Assembly: GCF_004664715.2 (NCBI RefSeq)
Contig: NC_051064.1
Span: 112,899,740 to 112,963,739 of the forward strand
DNA length: 64,000 nucleotides
Source: Peromyscus leucopus
Taxonomy: Eukaryota; Chordata; Mammalia; Rodentia; Cricetidae
Direction: 5' to 3'
Position 1 is the first letter of the stretch. Each line of letters opens with the position of its first letter. The position numbers and the translations under genes are program-made. Below the pieces are notes generated by a model. It did not search any database. It was not told the origin of the DNA and saw only the letters and a program-made list of their open reading frames with translations. Shown one piece after another: positions 1-11,366 of the stretch.

Positions 1-117
1 CAGAGTCTCACTTTGTAGCTCTGGCTGACCTGAAACTGGCTATATAGGCTAGGCTGTCCTGAAACTCAGAGATCCATTTACTTCCTGAGTGCTGGGATTA
101 AACCACTGTGCCAAGCT
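1..117 (-). mobile_element. B1 SINE (7SL-derived), antisense, diverged
   Basis: The + strand reads as the reverse complement of a B1: a GTAGCTCTGGCTGACCTGAA-type right half followed by the GTGCTGGGATTAAA left end. It is cut by the window edge and moderately diverged. Confidence 0.85.
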
Positions 118-189
118 GCTTAATTTTCTAACATAGGAAATTTAGGGGATACATTCATGCTATAGTCCTAAATGTAGGCAAAGTTTTCC

Positions 190-536
190 TGTCCCGAAGT
201 TGCTCTCAGATAAACACACTGAAGCATTTATTAATTATAAATGCACAGCCAATAGCTCAGGCTTATTACTAACTAGCTCTTACATTTTAAGTTAACTTAT
301 ATTCCTTATTTACACTCTGCCACATGGTGGTACCTTTATTAGCATGGCACATTCATCTCCTGCTCCTTCTGTATCTGGCTGGGAACTCCAGACTCTGTCC
401 TTCTTCCTCCCAGTGTTCTCCTAGTCTGGCTCTCCTGCCTAACCTTATCCTGTTCAGCTATTAGCCAGTCAGCTTCTTTCTTAAACTAATCATAGCAACA
501 AATTTTCACAGTGTACAAAAGGATTATTCCACTGCA
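190..536 (-). mobile_element. ERV2/ERVK-type LTR remnant, antisense
   Basis: The segment has the layout of rodent ERVK LTRs read backwards: AAACACACTGAAGC, then TTATTAATTATAAATGC, then GGCTTATTACTAACTAGCTC. The same motif order is seen in the LTR at 54880 that belongs to the decayed provirus. It begins near TGTCCCGAAG and ends near CACTGCA. I could not find a matching target-site duplication, so the exact borders are uncertain. Confidence 0.6.
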
Positions 537-1100
537 CCTAAACTTGGAAAGTGTCCTGAAAAATGGGTGAGAAACATTGTGTCTTAACCTTGTTCAATAA
601 CTTTCTATAGGTAATGCTTGTAAATGTTTTACTATTTTGTTGATTTAGTCACACAGATAACAAATATTCTCTGTGAAAATACAATGTTTCACTTGATATG
701 TACCATCCAGTTCCTGCTGTCTATCTCAGATTATTAACATTTCCCACATAGTCCTGTATTTGTAGTTAAGATAGGATAAATATCATTGTAGTGGAGATTA
801 TTTTTTAGAAGATGAAGCTCTATTTTCATTTATATCCACATAGGTAAGTAAATGAGGAAAAATGATTGACAGGGAGTTAGAATTTGATAATCCAAAAGTG
901 AAATAAAATATAAGTAGCACCAATCTTGTCATATTGTATTTTAAGTATTCCATGTTCATAGTAAATGATTTTTGAACTTTACACTCAGTTTTTGCCTATG
1001 TTGGCTGATACTCTTTATTTTGTAGAAGAAAAATTATTCAGAGTGCATGCATATATCTTTAGCTACATACTCCAACTGGAGACAAAAATGAGCCAGTTGG

Positions 1101-1579
1101 TGTGGTGATATTTTGTGTACCCTAATAAAATTTGCATGAAGATCAGAGAGACAAAGGAACAAGCCACAGTTCACTTGAAAGGCTCCAGTTAAAAAAGCCT
1201 CTAGCTGAAAGGGAGCCTTTAGTTCCTGTCTCTTCCCGCCTTATATACCTTTCTCTGTCCAGCCATCACCTCCTGGGATTAAAGGTGTGTTTGCTTCCCA
1301 AGCAAAGGCGTGAGATCTCACTGCTAGGATTAAAGGCTTGTGATTCCTAAGTATTGAGATTAAAGGTGTGTGCCACCACTACCTGGGTCTGTTTCTCTTT
1401 TAGACTGAGTCAATCATGGTGGCTTTGAACTCACAGAGATTCAGACTGATATCGGCCTCCCAAGTGCTAAGATTAAAGGTGTGTGCCACCACTGCCTGGC
1501 CTCTATGTTTAGTCTAGTGGCTTGTTCTGTTTTCTGATCTCCAGGCAAATTTTATTAGGGTACAAAATATATCACTACA
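1101..1579 (-). mobile_element. LTR-like element with inverted-repeat ends and 6-bp target duplication
   Basis: The element starts TGTGGTGATA and ends ATCACTACA. It is flanked on both sides by the identical hexamer AGTTGG (1095-1100 and 1580-1585). The first and last 35 bases are near-perfect inverted repeats (about 3 mismatches), and the similarity continues patchily to about 65 bases, including AGATCAGA and GAACAAGCCAC. TG...CA ends and a 6-bp duplication are typical of ERV2/ERVK LTRs; long inverted ends are not. A TATATAAGG-type box lies on the minus strand near 1240. The inside holds four copies of a GATTAAAGG module derived from antisense B1 left ends. Confidence 0.8.
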
Positions 1580-3495
1580 AGTTGGTATCTACATTTCTGA
1601 TTGATCTTGGAATTTCTAGTTGCCAAAGATAATTTTGTACTAATAGAAGCTTAAATTAAGTCATGTACACTGAGCAGTAAAGACTAGAGTTTTCACACAT
1701 ATAACCTGTCCTATTTTAAGTTTCATCCAGGTGTTTTGACATTTCCCCTTCATTACTTTTTATTTTTGAAGAAATCTATTTTAATAATTACCTTAAAATC
1801 AGGTAGAACAATATCTTTCATCACTACCATGTTCAGGATGTGATTGTAGAGATTCTCAAATGTGAACTACTTTTCTACTTAAGAAGTGTTTTAAACACTT
1901 GCAGTTTTATGAATGCTTAAGTAAGTGACATGATGAGTATCCTCAGAAAGCAGCCAAGCATTTAGTATTGGCTATAATCAGTGACCTTCAGACACTTTGG
2001 TATTTGTACATCTACTTGCTCTGATAAAGGAGAAATTGCATCAATATTTAAATTCTCAGGTTTTAGCTGCATAGCAATCTTTTATTATTTCCATTTCTTG
2101 AGTGCTAGACATGTGAAATCATTTATCTACAGTATTCCATTTCATCCTCACAATATCTCGGAAAAGTAGGTAGGCAGTATTAGTTCATATTTATGTATAG
2201 AAATTAATGCTCAGCAAAGTTGACCAAATTGTTTAAGGTGATTTATCTGTTCAGTAGAACTGATTGATTTTTCAGCACAGTCTGTATAGAATTTTCATCG
2301 CTTAAAATAATAGTGCTAAGATTATTTTTAAAATGATTATCAGGATCTCTCCATATTCATACTTGGTATGCTTTTTGTCTCTGAACTTTTTCTTCCTACT
2401 GTTCTTCTAACTTGATATTTTTAGCTTGAAGAGGTTTTGCTTTGTATGTGTTCTTGCTTTGGTTCTCTATTAATCTATTGGGAAGAAATTTTTACTTTCT
2501 TAATAGTTTTGTCTTTGGCATATGACAGTTGGCTTGATTGGTTGGTTGATTTTCTTATTACCAATCTTCTATTCTCTTTCCATCATTTGTGTATTTTAAG
2601 GTCTTTGCTGTTACATTACATTGTTACACTTTTACTTATCTGATAAACAAGCTTGAGGAAAAAGGAAAGATAACTCAGGATAGAACAGGTTTTAGTATCT
2701 TTATATCTTACCAGTAAAATTTATATGGTCCATTACTGTGTGGCATTTATTGAGAAATAACTTTTCACAAATCCTTCTATTGTATTTTTGGTTGTACTAA
2801 TCTGCCATAAGGATAATCCATTATATAATATAATCTGTTTAAAAGTTCTTACCCGTTCTTCTGGAGAAAATTGTAAGTAAAAAAAAAGATAACCATCTTT
2901 TGTAATGAATATGAAGCAATTTATTTCTTGTCAAAGTAAAACCCAAATTGTTACAAATATGAAATTCTCAATTTGTTAAACTTATGTTAGCCCATGTTTA
3001 CAAATTGAAACTGTTTGAGGCCTACAATTTTCTAAATGATTGTAACTTCATTTTCTATTTATTTTTGCACTGGATATTGGATTACTTTCCCTTTAAACAT
3101 AATGTAATTCTAAAATTACTTTATTGTATGAACTAAGCATCTCTTCTTTTAAAAAATGTTACTAGATTAATGTTCAGAGGCTTAAAGACATAAAAAAGTT
3201 GTATTTTCTAATTACTTACCAGGAAATGTTGTTAAATGTTAAGTAGTTCAGAATGTTATGACAAATACAATCACCCCCTGCGTACCTGTAATTCTCCATC
3301 TGTGAATTAAATGAGCTTCAGTTTGAAAATATTTGGGGAAAAAATTACATTTGTACTGAATACACAGACATTTTTTTCTCTAATCATTCTTATTTCCCTA
3401 AACAAGACAGTAATATAAGTATTTGTATGACTTTTTTACATAGTATTTATTAGCCATTACAAGTAACCTAGAGACCCGTTGAAGGTATATGGGAG

Positions 3496-3845
3496 TGTGG
3501 TAGTTTGAATGTAATTTGGCCCCATAATGTCATAGGGAGTGGCACTTTTAGGAGGTGTGGCTTTGTTGGCGTGGTTATAGTCTTGTTGGAGGAAGTGTGT
3601 CTGTGTGTTTGAGGATTCTTATGCTCAGGATACCGCCCAGTGTATCAGTTGACTTCCTGTTGTCTGCAAGATCTATCATTCTCAGTTCTAGCACCACATC
3701 TGCCTGCACGCAGCCACGCTCCCTGTCATAAATGATAATGGACTGAACCTCAGAATAGGTTAGCTGCCCCAATTAAATGTTTTCTTTATAAGAGTTGCTG
3801 TGTTCATGGTGTCTCTTCACAACAATGAAAACCCTGACTAAGACA
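3496..3845 (+). repeat. Rodent interspersed repeat, unclassified (LTR or DNA-transposon type)
   Basis: This is a common rodent repeat recognisable from its TGGTAGTTTGAATGTAATTT start, GGAGGAAGTGTGTCTG middle, CCAATTAAATGTTTTCTTTA segment and end near AACCCTGACTAAGACAG. I know the sequence type but cannot assign a library name with confidence. Confidence 0.65.
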
Positions 3846-4938
3846 GGGAGGATATAAGTGGGTTGTATGTAGAAAGTATGCCATGTTATTTATATAAGGG
3901 ACTTGGGCTAGGAATGTATGTCCTCCTGGAACCAAATCCCCACAGATAAAGGGAGAGTTATATTTACTGTTTTTATTTTATTTTATTTATTTAACACTAC
4001 TTAATTAAGTTATACTTTAGAACACAGCTAAACTACTTAAATGAAGTAGTAGGGATTCAGTTCAGTGCCAGGGAACTAAAGGCATTATGTTAATTCTTAA
4101 AGAACTAGTATTAGTAGATATTGCTTTGTGACCTAAATATCTAAAAGAAAACAAAAGTTTGAATTGTTTATAAAATTGTTCATATCCATCAAATGCTATG
4201 TGTGTGTAATACTTTTTAAAGCTTGTCAACCTAAAAGTTAGCTTGATTTTAAAAGTAGGCTTATTTTTTCAGATTTCCCTATGATATTTAATTTATTTCT
4301 GTTACTGGAAGTGGTTTAAATAAAATACCAGTGCTGCAAAGCCAGTGTGGTTCAGCAACACCTGTAAATGTGATGACTTGACAGTTCTTCCTGCTGGCCC
4401 CGAAGGTCAGCTGATACACATCATGGTATGCTTGGAAAAAAAAAAATAGTATGTGGCAATTAAAATTCCCGTATAATTTTTGTATTTATTGCCATCAATT
4501 TTTAAACATACAGTGCTACTAAATAGTAATAGAACTTTAAATAAAGTTTTGGCTTATAGTTCTCTGTCTTTAGTAAGATGTTAATATATAAATTTATATA
4601 CATTGATATTTTTTAATATCTTCTTAGGTTCTGTTGTGTTCATCTTCAATAAGTTATTTTTGAGGTTTTTAATTTTATGTTTTAGCAGTTTTTATATTTC
4701 AGATATGTTTATAAGTTTTATCTATTATGCAGGAATTCAACTTCTCTCATATATACTTGCTTTATTTCTTTTTAAAAAAGAGTCATGATTAAAATCTATC
4801 CACATGTTTAAAAAATGGCAACATAGTTCTTTAGATGCCCCTTATTGTAGAATTAGCTACCAATGTACTTGTAAAAGTAACTATTTTTTTCTATATACAC
4901 TTCAGTTATAGGAAACTGAATAGTGGTATATTCTCATT

Positions 4939-5085
4939 CTCTCTCTGTCTCTGTCTCTGTCTCTGTCTCTGTCTCTCTCTCTCGTGTGTGTATGTGTGTA
5001 TCTACTTGTTTAAATGTGTGTGGGTACATGTGTATGTGTGTGTATCTGCTTGTTTAAATGTGTGTGGGTACATGAGTGTGGGAGT
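4939..5085. repeat. (TCTGTC)n microsatellite and 44-bp tandem duplication
   Basis: A TCTGTC-type hexamer run (4939-4982) passes into TG-rich sequence. There a unit beginning GTATCTACTTGTTTAAATG (4998) is repeated 44 bases later (5042) with one substitution. Confidence 0.9.
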
Positions 5086-5384
5086 ACATTTGAAGCCAAA
5101 GTTTGATGTTGGGTGTCTTTTTCAATCACTGTTTATTTTAGATACTGTAGAGGATCTTTAACTTGAGCCAAGAGCTCACTTATTTAGCCAGTGTATCTCC
5201 CCAGTGTGCTCTGGTGGTGTGAGGGAGGTCTTCTGTTTCTGCCTTTTAAGCACTGGGATTGCAGGTGTGCTACCATGCCATCCTGGTTATTTACATGAGT
5301 ACCTACCTGGAGACCTGAACTCTGATCCATATGCTTTTATGGCAAGTGCCTTTACCCATTGAATTACCTCCCCAGTCCTGGGGT
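5086..5384 (-). mobile_element. B4-type SINE, antisense
   Basis: The + strand shows a B1-like CACTGGGATTGCAGGTGTGC piece followed by a tRNA/ID-like end TTACCTCCCCAGTCC, the composite layout of B4A/RSINE read in reverse. It is strongly diverged. Confidence 0.65.
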
Positions 5385-5561
5385 TCTTCTTCTTCTTTTT
5401 TTTTTTTTTTTTCTTTTTTCCTGAGACAGGTTTTCTCTGTGTAGCCATGGCTGTCCTGGAACTTGCTCTGTAAACCAGGCTGGCCTCAAACTCACTAAGA
5501 TCCGCCTGCCTCTGCCTCCCAAGTGCTGGGATTAAAGGTGTGTGCTACCACCGCCTGGCAA
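5385..5561 (-). mobile_element. B1 SINE, antisense
   Basis: A T-rich tail (5386-5420) is followed by GAGACAGGTTTTCTCTGTGT and the left end TGCTGGGATTAAAGGTGTG. An approximate short duplication, TGGGGTTC versus TGGGGTCC, flanks it. Confidence 0.9.
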
Positions 5562-5763
5562 TGGGGTCCTTATTTGTGTAGCTCAATTTTTGACTTTGGA
5601 TTTTTTTCTTTAGCTTGATATTAAAAGCCTTCTACCATTTATCCTGCCTGTAAGAATGACTTTTCTTATTTCATGGAGTGTGTAAATGAATTTACATATA
5701 ATTCAATCAATTAGTGTATAATCTTAAGTAGGCCATGTTTATTTTTATCTCTTAAGGCTTGCT

Positions 5764-6030
5764 TTTGTTAAGTTTCCTGTGGGTTTTCTCCTATATTCTC
5801 TCTTGCTTTTTAGGCCTTCGATGGGACAGCACATCCTGGCTGGAATACATGGCCTGGGCATAAAAAGGAAGAAAAGGAAGGGCTCTGGCTTTCCTACCCT
5901 TTTTAATGACATTCTCCCAGTTCTTAAAGACTTTTTGTTAGGCTCTGTCTCTCAAAAATTTCACCACCTCCCTCACAACAATCCCAGCCTTGGAACACAT
6001 GGACCTTTGAGGAATATTCCAGATCCAAAC
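5764..6030. repeat. Unclassified rodent interspersed repeat
   Basis: The text around CTCACAACAATCCCAGCC and TGGAACACATGGACCTTTGA resembles the ends of common rodent interspersed repeats, but I cannot name it. An open frame here (from 5779) matches no protein I recognise and is probably fortuitous. Confidence 0.4.
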
Positions 6031-6160
6031 TAACTATAGCACAACTTTTCTAAGATCACTTGTAGCTGACAGTACATTCCTTATACTACTAACTAACTTC
6101 TAGTAACTATAGCACAACTCTAAGATCACTTGTAGCTGAAACAGTACATTCCTTATACTA
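6031..6160. repeat. Imperfect direct duplication of a ~57-bp unit, period 73
   Basis: The unit starting TAACTATAGCACAACT and ending ATTCCTTATACTA occurs at 6031-6088 and again at 6104-6160. The copies differ by a few indels (TTTT, GAC versus GAAAC). Confidence 0.9.
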
Positions 6161-6243
6161 ATGCTTAGCAATTGATGCCTGTTCTCATACTCAGTACAGA
6201 CAGACAGGCCAACACACAATTCGACATTAAAGAAAACGTGTAA

Positions 6244-6527
6244 TTGGGGCTGGGGAGGTAACTCATTTAGTATATATAGTACCTGCTGCACAAGCATGAA
6301 GACTTGAATTTGGTTATACAGTACCCACATAAAAAGCAGGGTATGGTGTCATGTTAGTAACCCTGCAGTCCGATGCCCTGGTTCAGATAGAGACCCTGTC
6401 TCCAACGAAGAAAATGGAAATTGACCACTGACCTCCACCACATGCATGTGAGCATATTTCCATGGACACCTGTATACATGTGTACACATCATATGCTCTA
6501 TATGCTCACAGAGAATAAAAAAAAAAG
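6244..6527 (+). mobile_element. B4/RSINE-type SINE
   Basis: It starts GGGGCTGGGGAGGTAACTCA (ID/tRNA-like head), has a B1-like middle and ends TGACCTCCACCACATGC..., then AATAAAAAAAAAAG. This is the B4 composite structure on the + strand. Confidence 0.8.
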
Positions 6528-6659
6528 ATATATGTAATTGTTGAATAGATATAAGTGACCTGCAAATAGATTTGGTAAGCTTACACTGATTCATCAATAC
6601 AGCTAGGGAAATGCATTATTTTATACCTTTGATCAGTCTTTGACAATCAGCTGTATAGA

Positions 6660-6757
6660 AATTTTGTTTGTTTGTTTTTTCCGAGACAAAGTTTCTCTGT
6701 GTAGCTGTGGCTGTCCTGGAACTTGCTTTGTAGACCAGGCTAGCCTCAAACTCAGTA
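6660..6757 (-). mobile_element. B1 SINE fragment, antisense
   Basis: A (TTTG)n tail and the B1 right half are present (AGTTTCTCTGTGTAGC, TGTCCTGGAACTTGC). The left end is lost after CTCAGTAGCCTCTG. Confidence 0.85.
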
Positions 6758-6988
6758 GCCTCTGAATTCAGATATTTTAGAAAACAAAGCAAATTCAGTA
6801 GCATTTTCATAATACTATTTTTGGATTTTGGATTTGTATTTCCTTAAGCAGTTGATTCACTATTGTAATGTTTTATTTTGTATGTTTATTGTATTACAGT
6901 TTGTTGCTACTGCCTTTGTTGTAGGTTTTTAGTGTTTTATTTTATTGTTTTGAGCAATGAAATGAAATGAACTTTAAAAATATTTTGG

Positions 6989-7140
6989 CTTTTTTTTTGA
7001 GACAAGGTCTTTCTCTATAGCCCTCACAGGCCTGGAACTGTCTGTGTAGACCAGCCTGGCCTTGAACCTGCAGTAATCCTCCAGCTGTTGCCGCTCAAGT
7101 GCTAGGACTAACTATAAGCCTGAACTTCTGCGCTTGGCTT
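6989..7140 (-). mobile_element. Old B1 SINE, antisense
   Basis: TTTTTTTTGAGACAAGGTCT through CAAGTGCTAGGACTA and GCGCTTGGCTT match a diverged B1 in reverse. Confidence 0.8.
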
Positions 7141-7911
7141 ACTTTTATTTTTCAGTCTTTGTTAAATTTTTGTTTATCTGTTTTTTTTTTCTTTCTTCAT
7201 CTTATGTTTTTATTCATTTCTGAGGGGATTTTTTTTTTCTGTCTTCTTAAAGTACCACCAGGTTTTCATTTCTCTGTCTTCACTGTTGCTAGGTTTTGAA
7301 TTTCAGATCCAGCTTATCTTTATCCTTATTTATCTTTAAAATGCTTATTTGAAACATTGATTTTGCAATCTTTTTGAGAGAATATACATGCAAAAAATAG
7401 TTCCCTACTTTCACAAATTTTATTTAAGTTCCCTCAGCAACCATCATGTGTAGATATTGTAATCAATTTTATGCTTTCATAATAAAGATTAGGAAATGAG
7501 CTTTCAGAAGTTAATTGATCTGATCTAAATTGTAGAGGTTACTCCTGAGATTTGAATTTAGGTCAACTTTCTAAAGTGTGCATTTCTTTCTCTGTATCTA
7601 AGCAGTGTTTCCCGTACTCTCTAAGATACTGCTATTGCTTAAGTCACAATATGTATTATTGAAAGAATCTACTTAATCTGTCTTTTCTGTCACCTTTAGG
7701 TAAATCTCACTGTTGACAGAGTGATCTTTCTAAAAAGCCAATCTTTTCATTGATAGTATAAAAATGGCAAAGAAAGTACTTTGAATGATACAGTTTCTAT
7801 CTTTATTTTTTAAATGCTTGGTATCTATGCAACTCACCAATCACATTGCAAAATTGAATTGCAGCTGTAATATGTCATAACAGCATGTTCCAATACTCAT
7901 TACTACCTGCT

Positions 7912-9013
7912 TTAGTTTGGATACCCATCCTCCAAAGACATGTGTTCAAGGCTTAGTGACAATCCTGGGGCTATTGGGAAGTGGTAGAACCCTTATGTCA
8001 CTAAAATCCTTACCCTGGGAGGAGTGTGAACAGTATCTCCCTTTCTTCCTCAGGTCCTAACGACACACCGCCAAAGTATGATTCTGTTAGTTCAACCTTG
8101 GGATCCAGTGAGCTTATTGGGCTTACTTAGAGAGCATAGGTGAGGATAAGAAAATGGGTGATTTCAAAAGTAGCCACACTGGAAATCTTTACCCAACATG
8201 GATGATGACCTCCATAAAGCCACATAAAGCCCTCTTCCCCTGATCTTCCTCAGCCTATGTATTCTGGCCCTGTCCACAGGGCCCCCAAGGCCCTAAGGCC
8301 AACAAATGGATGAAAGGAGTGACTGGATACTCAGGTTGAGGGCCAGTGATCCTCCCTGGTTCCATCCAAGGAAGGAATGTCAGCAGTTCACAGCTCTGTG
8401 ATGTGCCTCCCAAGTAAGCATCATCAGTTCATGAAGATGGTACACCCTAAAAGCAGGGTAACTGAGAAGCTGTTTGTAGTTGATATGTGCTGGGAAAGGA
8501 AAAGCCAGTTTTCTCCAGTGGGAGTATAAACACTGGGTGTATAAACCATGCTCAGGAGTACTCCATGTGTGGTTCTGGTCGGGAGTCCCACCACCCATTA
8601 TGTTTTGGCCTTTTTGGTTTTTCAGGTTTTTTTTTGTTTTGTTTTTTGTTTTTTGATTTTTGTTTTTTTTTTTTTTTTTTTGAGAGAAAGAATGAAAGTT
8701 GGGTGGTAGGGAGGTAGACAATGTCTAGGAGGAGTTGGGGGAAAAAGAATATGAAGAAAATATATTTTATAAAAAAATTTAAACACCAATACATTTAAAA
8801 CAAACAAAACACAACGGGGTGCCTAGTGGGAGGAAGTTAGGTCATTGGGAACATGTCCTTGAACATGATATGTAGAACTACCTTCCCTTTCCTTACTTTC
8901 TGGTGACCATGAGGTGAGCAACCTTTTAGGACTCCAAAACAGAAGTCTTCCTAAGACCGTCCCACGATGAATGTGTGTGTCTGCATCCTTCTGTTCCAGA
9001 ACCATATTCCAAC
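7912..9013 (+). mobile_element. MaLR-like LTR fragment split by a younger L1
   Basis: The left part (7912 to about 8090) and right part (about 8812-9013, GTGCCTAGTGGGAGG..., GTGACCATGAGGTGAGCAACC) match the two halves of an MST/MLT-type mammalian LTR. Rodent L1 3' sequence lies between them. The family name is from memory and tentative. Confidence 0.55.
8090..8800 (+). mobile_element. Rodent L1 3' end (5'-truncated)
   Basis: The segment TGTGCTGGGAAAGGAAAAGC..., a T/G-rich stretch at 8615-8680, GAGAGAAAGAATGAAAGTTG, GGTAGGGAGGTAGACAATG and the A-rich end near 8760-8800 follow the order of rodent L1 3' untranslated regions. The 5' border is uncertain. Lys- or Phe-rich reading frames here come from the homopolymer stretch and are not genes. 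Confidence 0.7.
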
Positions 9014-9590
9014 CTTGCGTGCTGTTTTCATGTCTTGCTATAATGTCATGGAATCAGTTTTCCCATAAAAATTGTGATTATTATGTTTGTTTTACTTACT
9101 CTCAGTATTGGGTTGGCAATTAAGGGACTAGATTTCTAGTTTTGGCAAAGCAGTTTATTTGCTGTGCTCTTTCAGAAAAGTCACTACATCTCCCTGGGCC
9201 TTTGTGGTCTCGTCCATTTAATAAAAATATTACTTTTTAAATTCCTTATTCATATTTGCAGAAACTCTGATTTTATGATTTCACATACAAAGTTTTTGAA
9301 AAGATAGGTGACACATTGGTAGTGATGTAACAGAGTTTCACTTTGACAAAATACTTGTTTTTGATCCTTGAACTACTAAAATCCTTGAAATTTCCTCAAG
9401 ATAGCTTCAGGATTGACTTTGGCATAGTGTTGGAGGTTCTAGTCCATGATCAATTGGTCTTTTTCGTTTTGGACTTGCAGTGAGCAGTGCCTGATGGTTG
9501 GTTGGCTGAAGTGCTAGGTAGAAGAATATTAGTTATGGAGCAAGCAAACAAGCAAAAGTGATTGGGTCTCACATCTCCCTCAGGGGTGTG

Positions 9591-10106
9591 TGTAGCAGGA
9601 ATTTTAAAAGTTCTTATTAATAAAATCAAACCCGAGGCCAGTTATTAGGGTCAATGCTGGTAGATCAGAGAGACAGAACAAGCCACAGCTAACCTCACCT
9701 GGCCAACTTCTCAGCTGGTCCTGTTTCCTCAGACTGGAAGCTTCTGTGTCCTCATCCAGATGAATCTCAGCTGAACTGCTGCTCGAAAGCCTGAAGTTTA
9801 ACCAGCCACATGCTTAACCAGCCAAATGCTGCTAGTTTCTGGTCCTCACCCTTATATATCTTTCTGCTTTCTACCACCACTCTCTGGGATTAAAGGCTGG
9901 CTTTCTGGGATTAAAGGCATGTGTTACCATGCTTGGCTGTTTCCAATGTGGCTTTGAACTCACAGAGATCCAGAGGGATTTCTGTCTCTGGAATGCTAGG
10001 ATTAAAGGCGTGTGCTATCACTGCCTAACTAGTGGCTTTTCTGTTCTCTGACCCCAGATAAGTTTATTAAGGTACACGATATTTTGGGGAACACAATACC
10101 ACCACA
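9591..10106 (-). mobile_element. LTR-like element (same family as 1101 and 33005) with 6-bp target duplication
   Basis: The + strand runs from TGTAGCAGGAATTTT to CACAATACCACCACA and is flanked by GGTGTG on both sides (9585-9590 and 10107-10112). The minus strand begins TGTGGTGGTATTGTG and carries a TATATAAGG box (about 9850). Its subterminal blocks are inverted relatives of each other: a TCAGAGAGACAGAACAAGCC block near the left end and a matching one in reverse near the right end. B1-derived GGGATTAAAGG modules sit inside. It is strongly similar to 33005-33504 along its length. Confidence 0.82.
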
Positions 10107-10973
10107 GGTGTGCCCTCCCATGACCTTAGGACCACCCGACAAGTTTTCATTCTCAGTGATTCTACTACTTCCCAATAAAAGCCTTTAACATGCGGGAACA
10201 TCCACTATGCAGACTGTGATACCATTCTTCATTTTGTAACTGTGGAATTTCTCTCTAGCTACTGATAATGCCTTTTGTTTCAGGGCAGCACTTTTATTAT
10301 CGTATTCACTGCTATATATAGCAGAAGCAGTTTGGTCCTGAGTTTTAAACAAGTGAAATGCTGGCTCTTAGTTAGGCAGTGGGCAGCTCAGTAGCAGGAT
10401 ACACTTGAGCTACCCAAAATTAGATGGAACAAGTGGAATAGGAAAAATGAGAAGGCATGTGGGTAGTTTCTTGGTTTATTGATGTTTCCTCTCAGCAGTA
10501 CAGACTGCTCGGGAATAGAAATGTGCCCTTCCGAAGGGGTGTTGCCTTTGAAAGCCTTTGAAAGCCTTTAATCCTGAGCAGCAGTCTGTTTCCTACTCAC
10601 TCTGGCAGACAAGCCTGCTTGTGTAATGTGTGGAGGACGCCAGCAGATGGGTGCCAGCAGTGTTGAGGTTAAATGCCAATGCTTAGTTAGGGTTATCATC
10701 TTACAGTTATCAGCCAGCACATTTGTTAGTAATCATAGTAGGTAATGCTGTGAGAGCAAAACTGCAAGATCTCGTTGAACAATGAAGACTAATGCTGTCT
10801 CCTTTTGTATGTTCTGGCTAAGCCAACATGAGCCATTTTTGTGGTCTGGTTCATTATGCACTTTGATTTCAGGATATAGCCTCTTAGAGTAACACTCGTC
10901 CCTTTAAACCCTGCATCCACTCTTGTTACATTGCATGAAATTTCACGAAAGTGCTTGTCAGTGCAAACTTCTT

Positions 10974-11366
10974 ATTATCTTAGTTTGCTTTCTGTTGTTG
11001 TGATAAACACCGTGACCAAAAGCACTTTGGGGAGCAAAGGGTTTATTTGGCTTACACATCCCAATTGCAGTCCATTGTTGAGGGAAGCCAAGGCAGGAAC
11101 TGGAGCAGAGGCCATGGAGGAGTGCTGTGCACTGGCTTGCTTACCCTGCTTCTTATATAGCCCAAGATCTTCTGCCCAGAGGTAGCACTATCCACAATGG
11201 ACCGGGCCCTCCCACATCAATTATTTATTAAGAAAATGCACCAAAGGCTTGTCCACAGACCAGTCTCAATAGAGGTTTTCACTTCTTAAATGACCTTCCC
11301 TTGTGTCAAGTTGACCAAAAAGCAAACAAATAGAAAAACCAGACAAAAAAACTAACCAGCACACCC
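10974..11366. repeat. Rodent interspersed repeat, unclassified
   Basis: It is recognised by CTTTCTGTTGTTGTGATAAA, GGGTTTATTTGGCTTACA, TGTGTCAAGTTGACC and the end AACCAGCACA. This is a widespread rodent repeat whose library name I cannot give. A shorter relative lies at 20518-20710. Confidence 0.6.

Noticed and set aside
4835..5161. Open frame of about 108 codons rich in Leu and Cys
   Set aside because: It runs through the (TCTGTC)n and TG-rich tandem repeat; the repeated residues reflect the microsatellite and there is no splice or family support.
5779..6033. Frame of 84 codons starting near a TTTTTAG acceptor-like site
   Set aside because: The sequence resembles a rodent interspersed repeat and is not in the FAF1 protein; no donor in a sensible frame was seen.
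8380..8807. Overlapping frames with long Lys, Asn or Phe runs on both strands
   Set aside because: They are translations of the T/A homopolymer zone in an L1 3' end.
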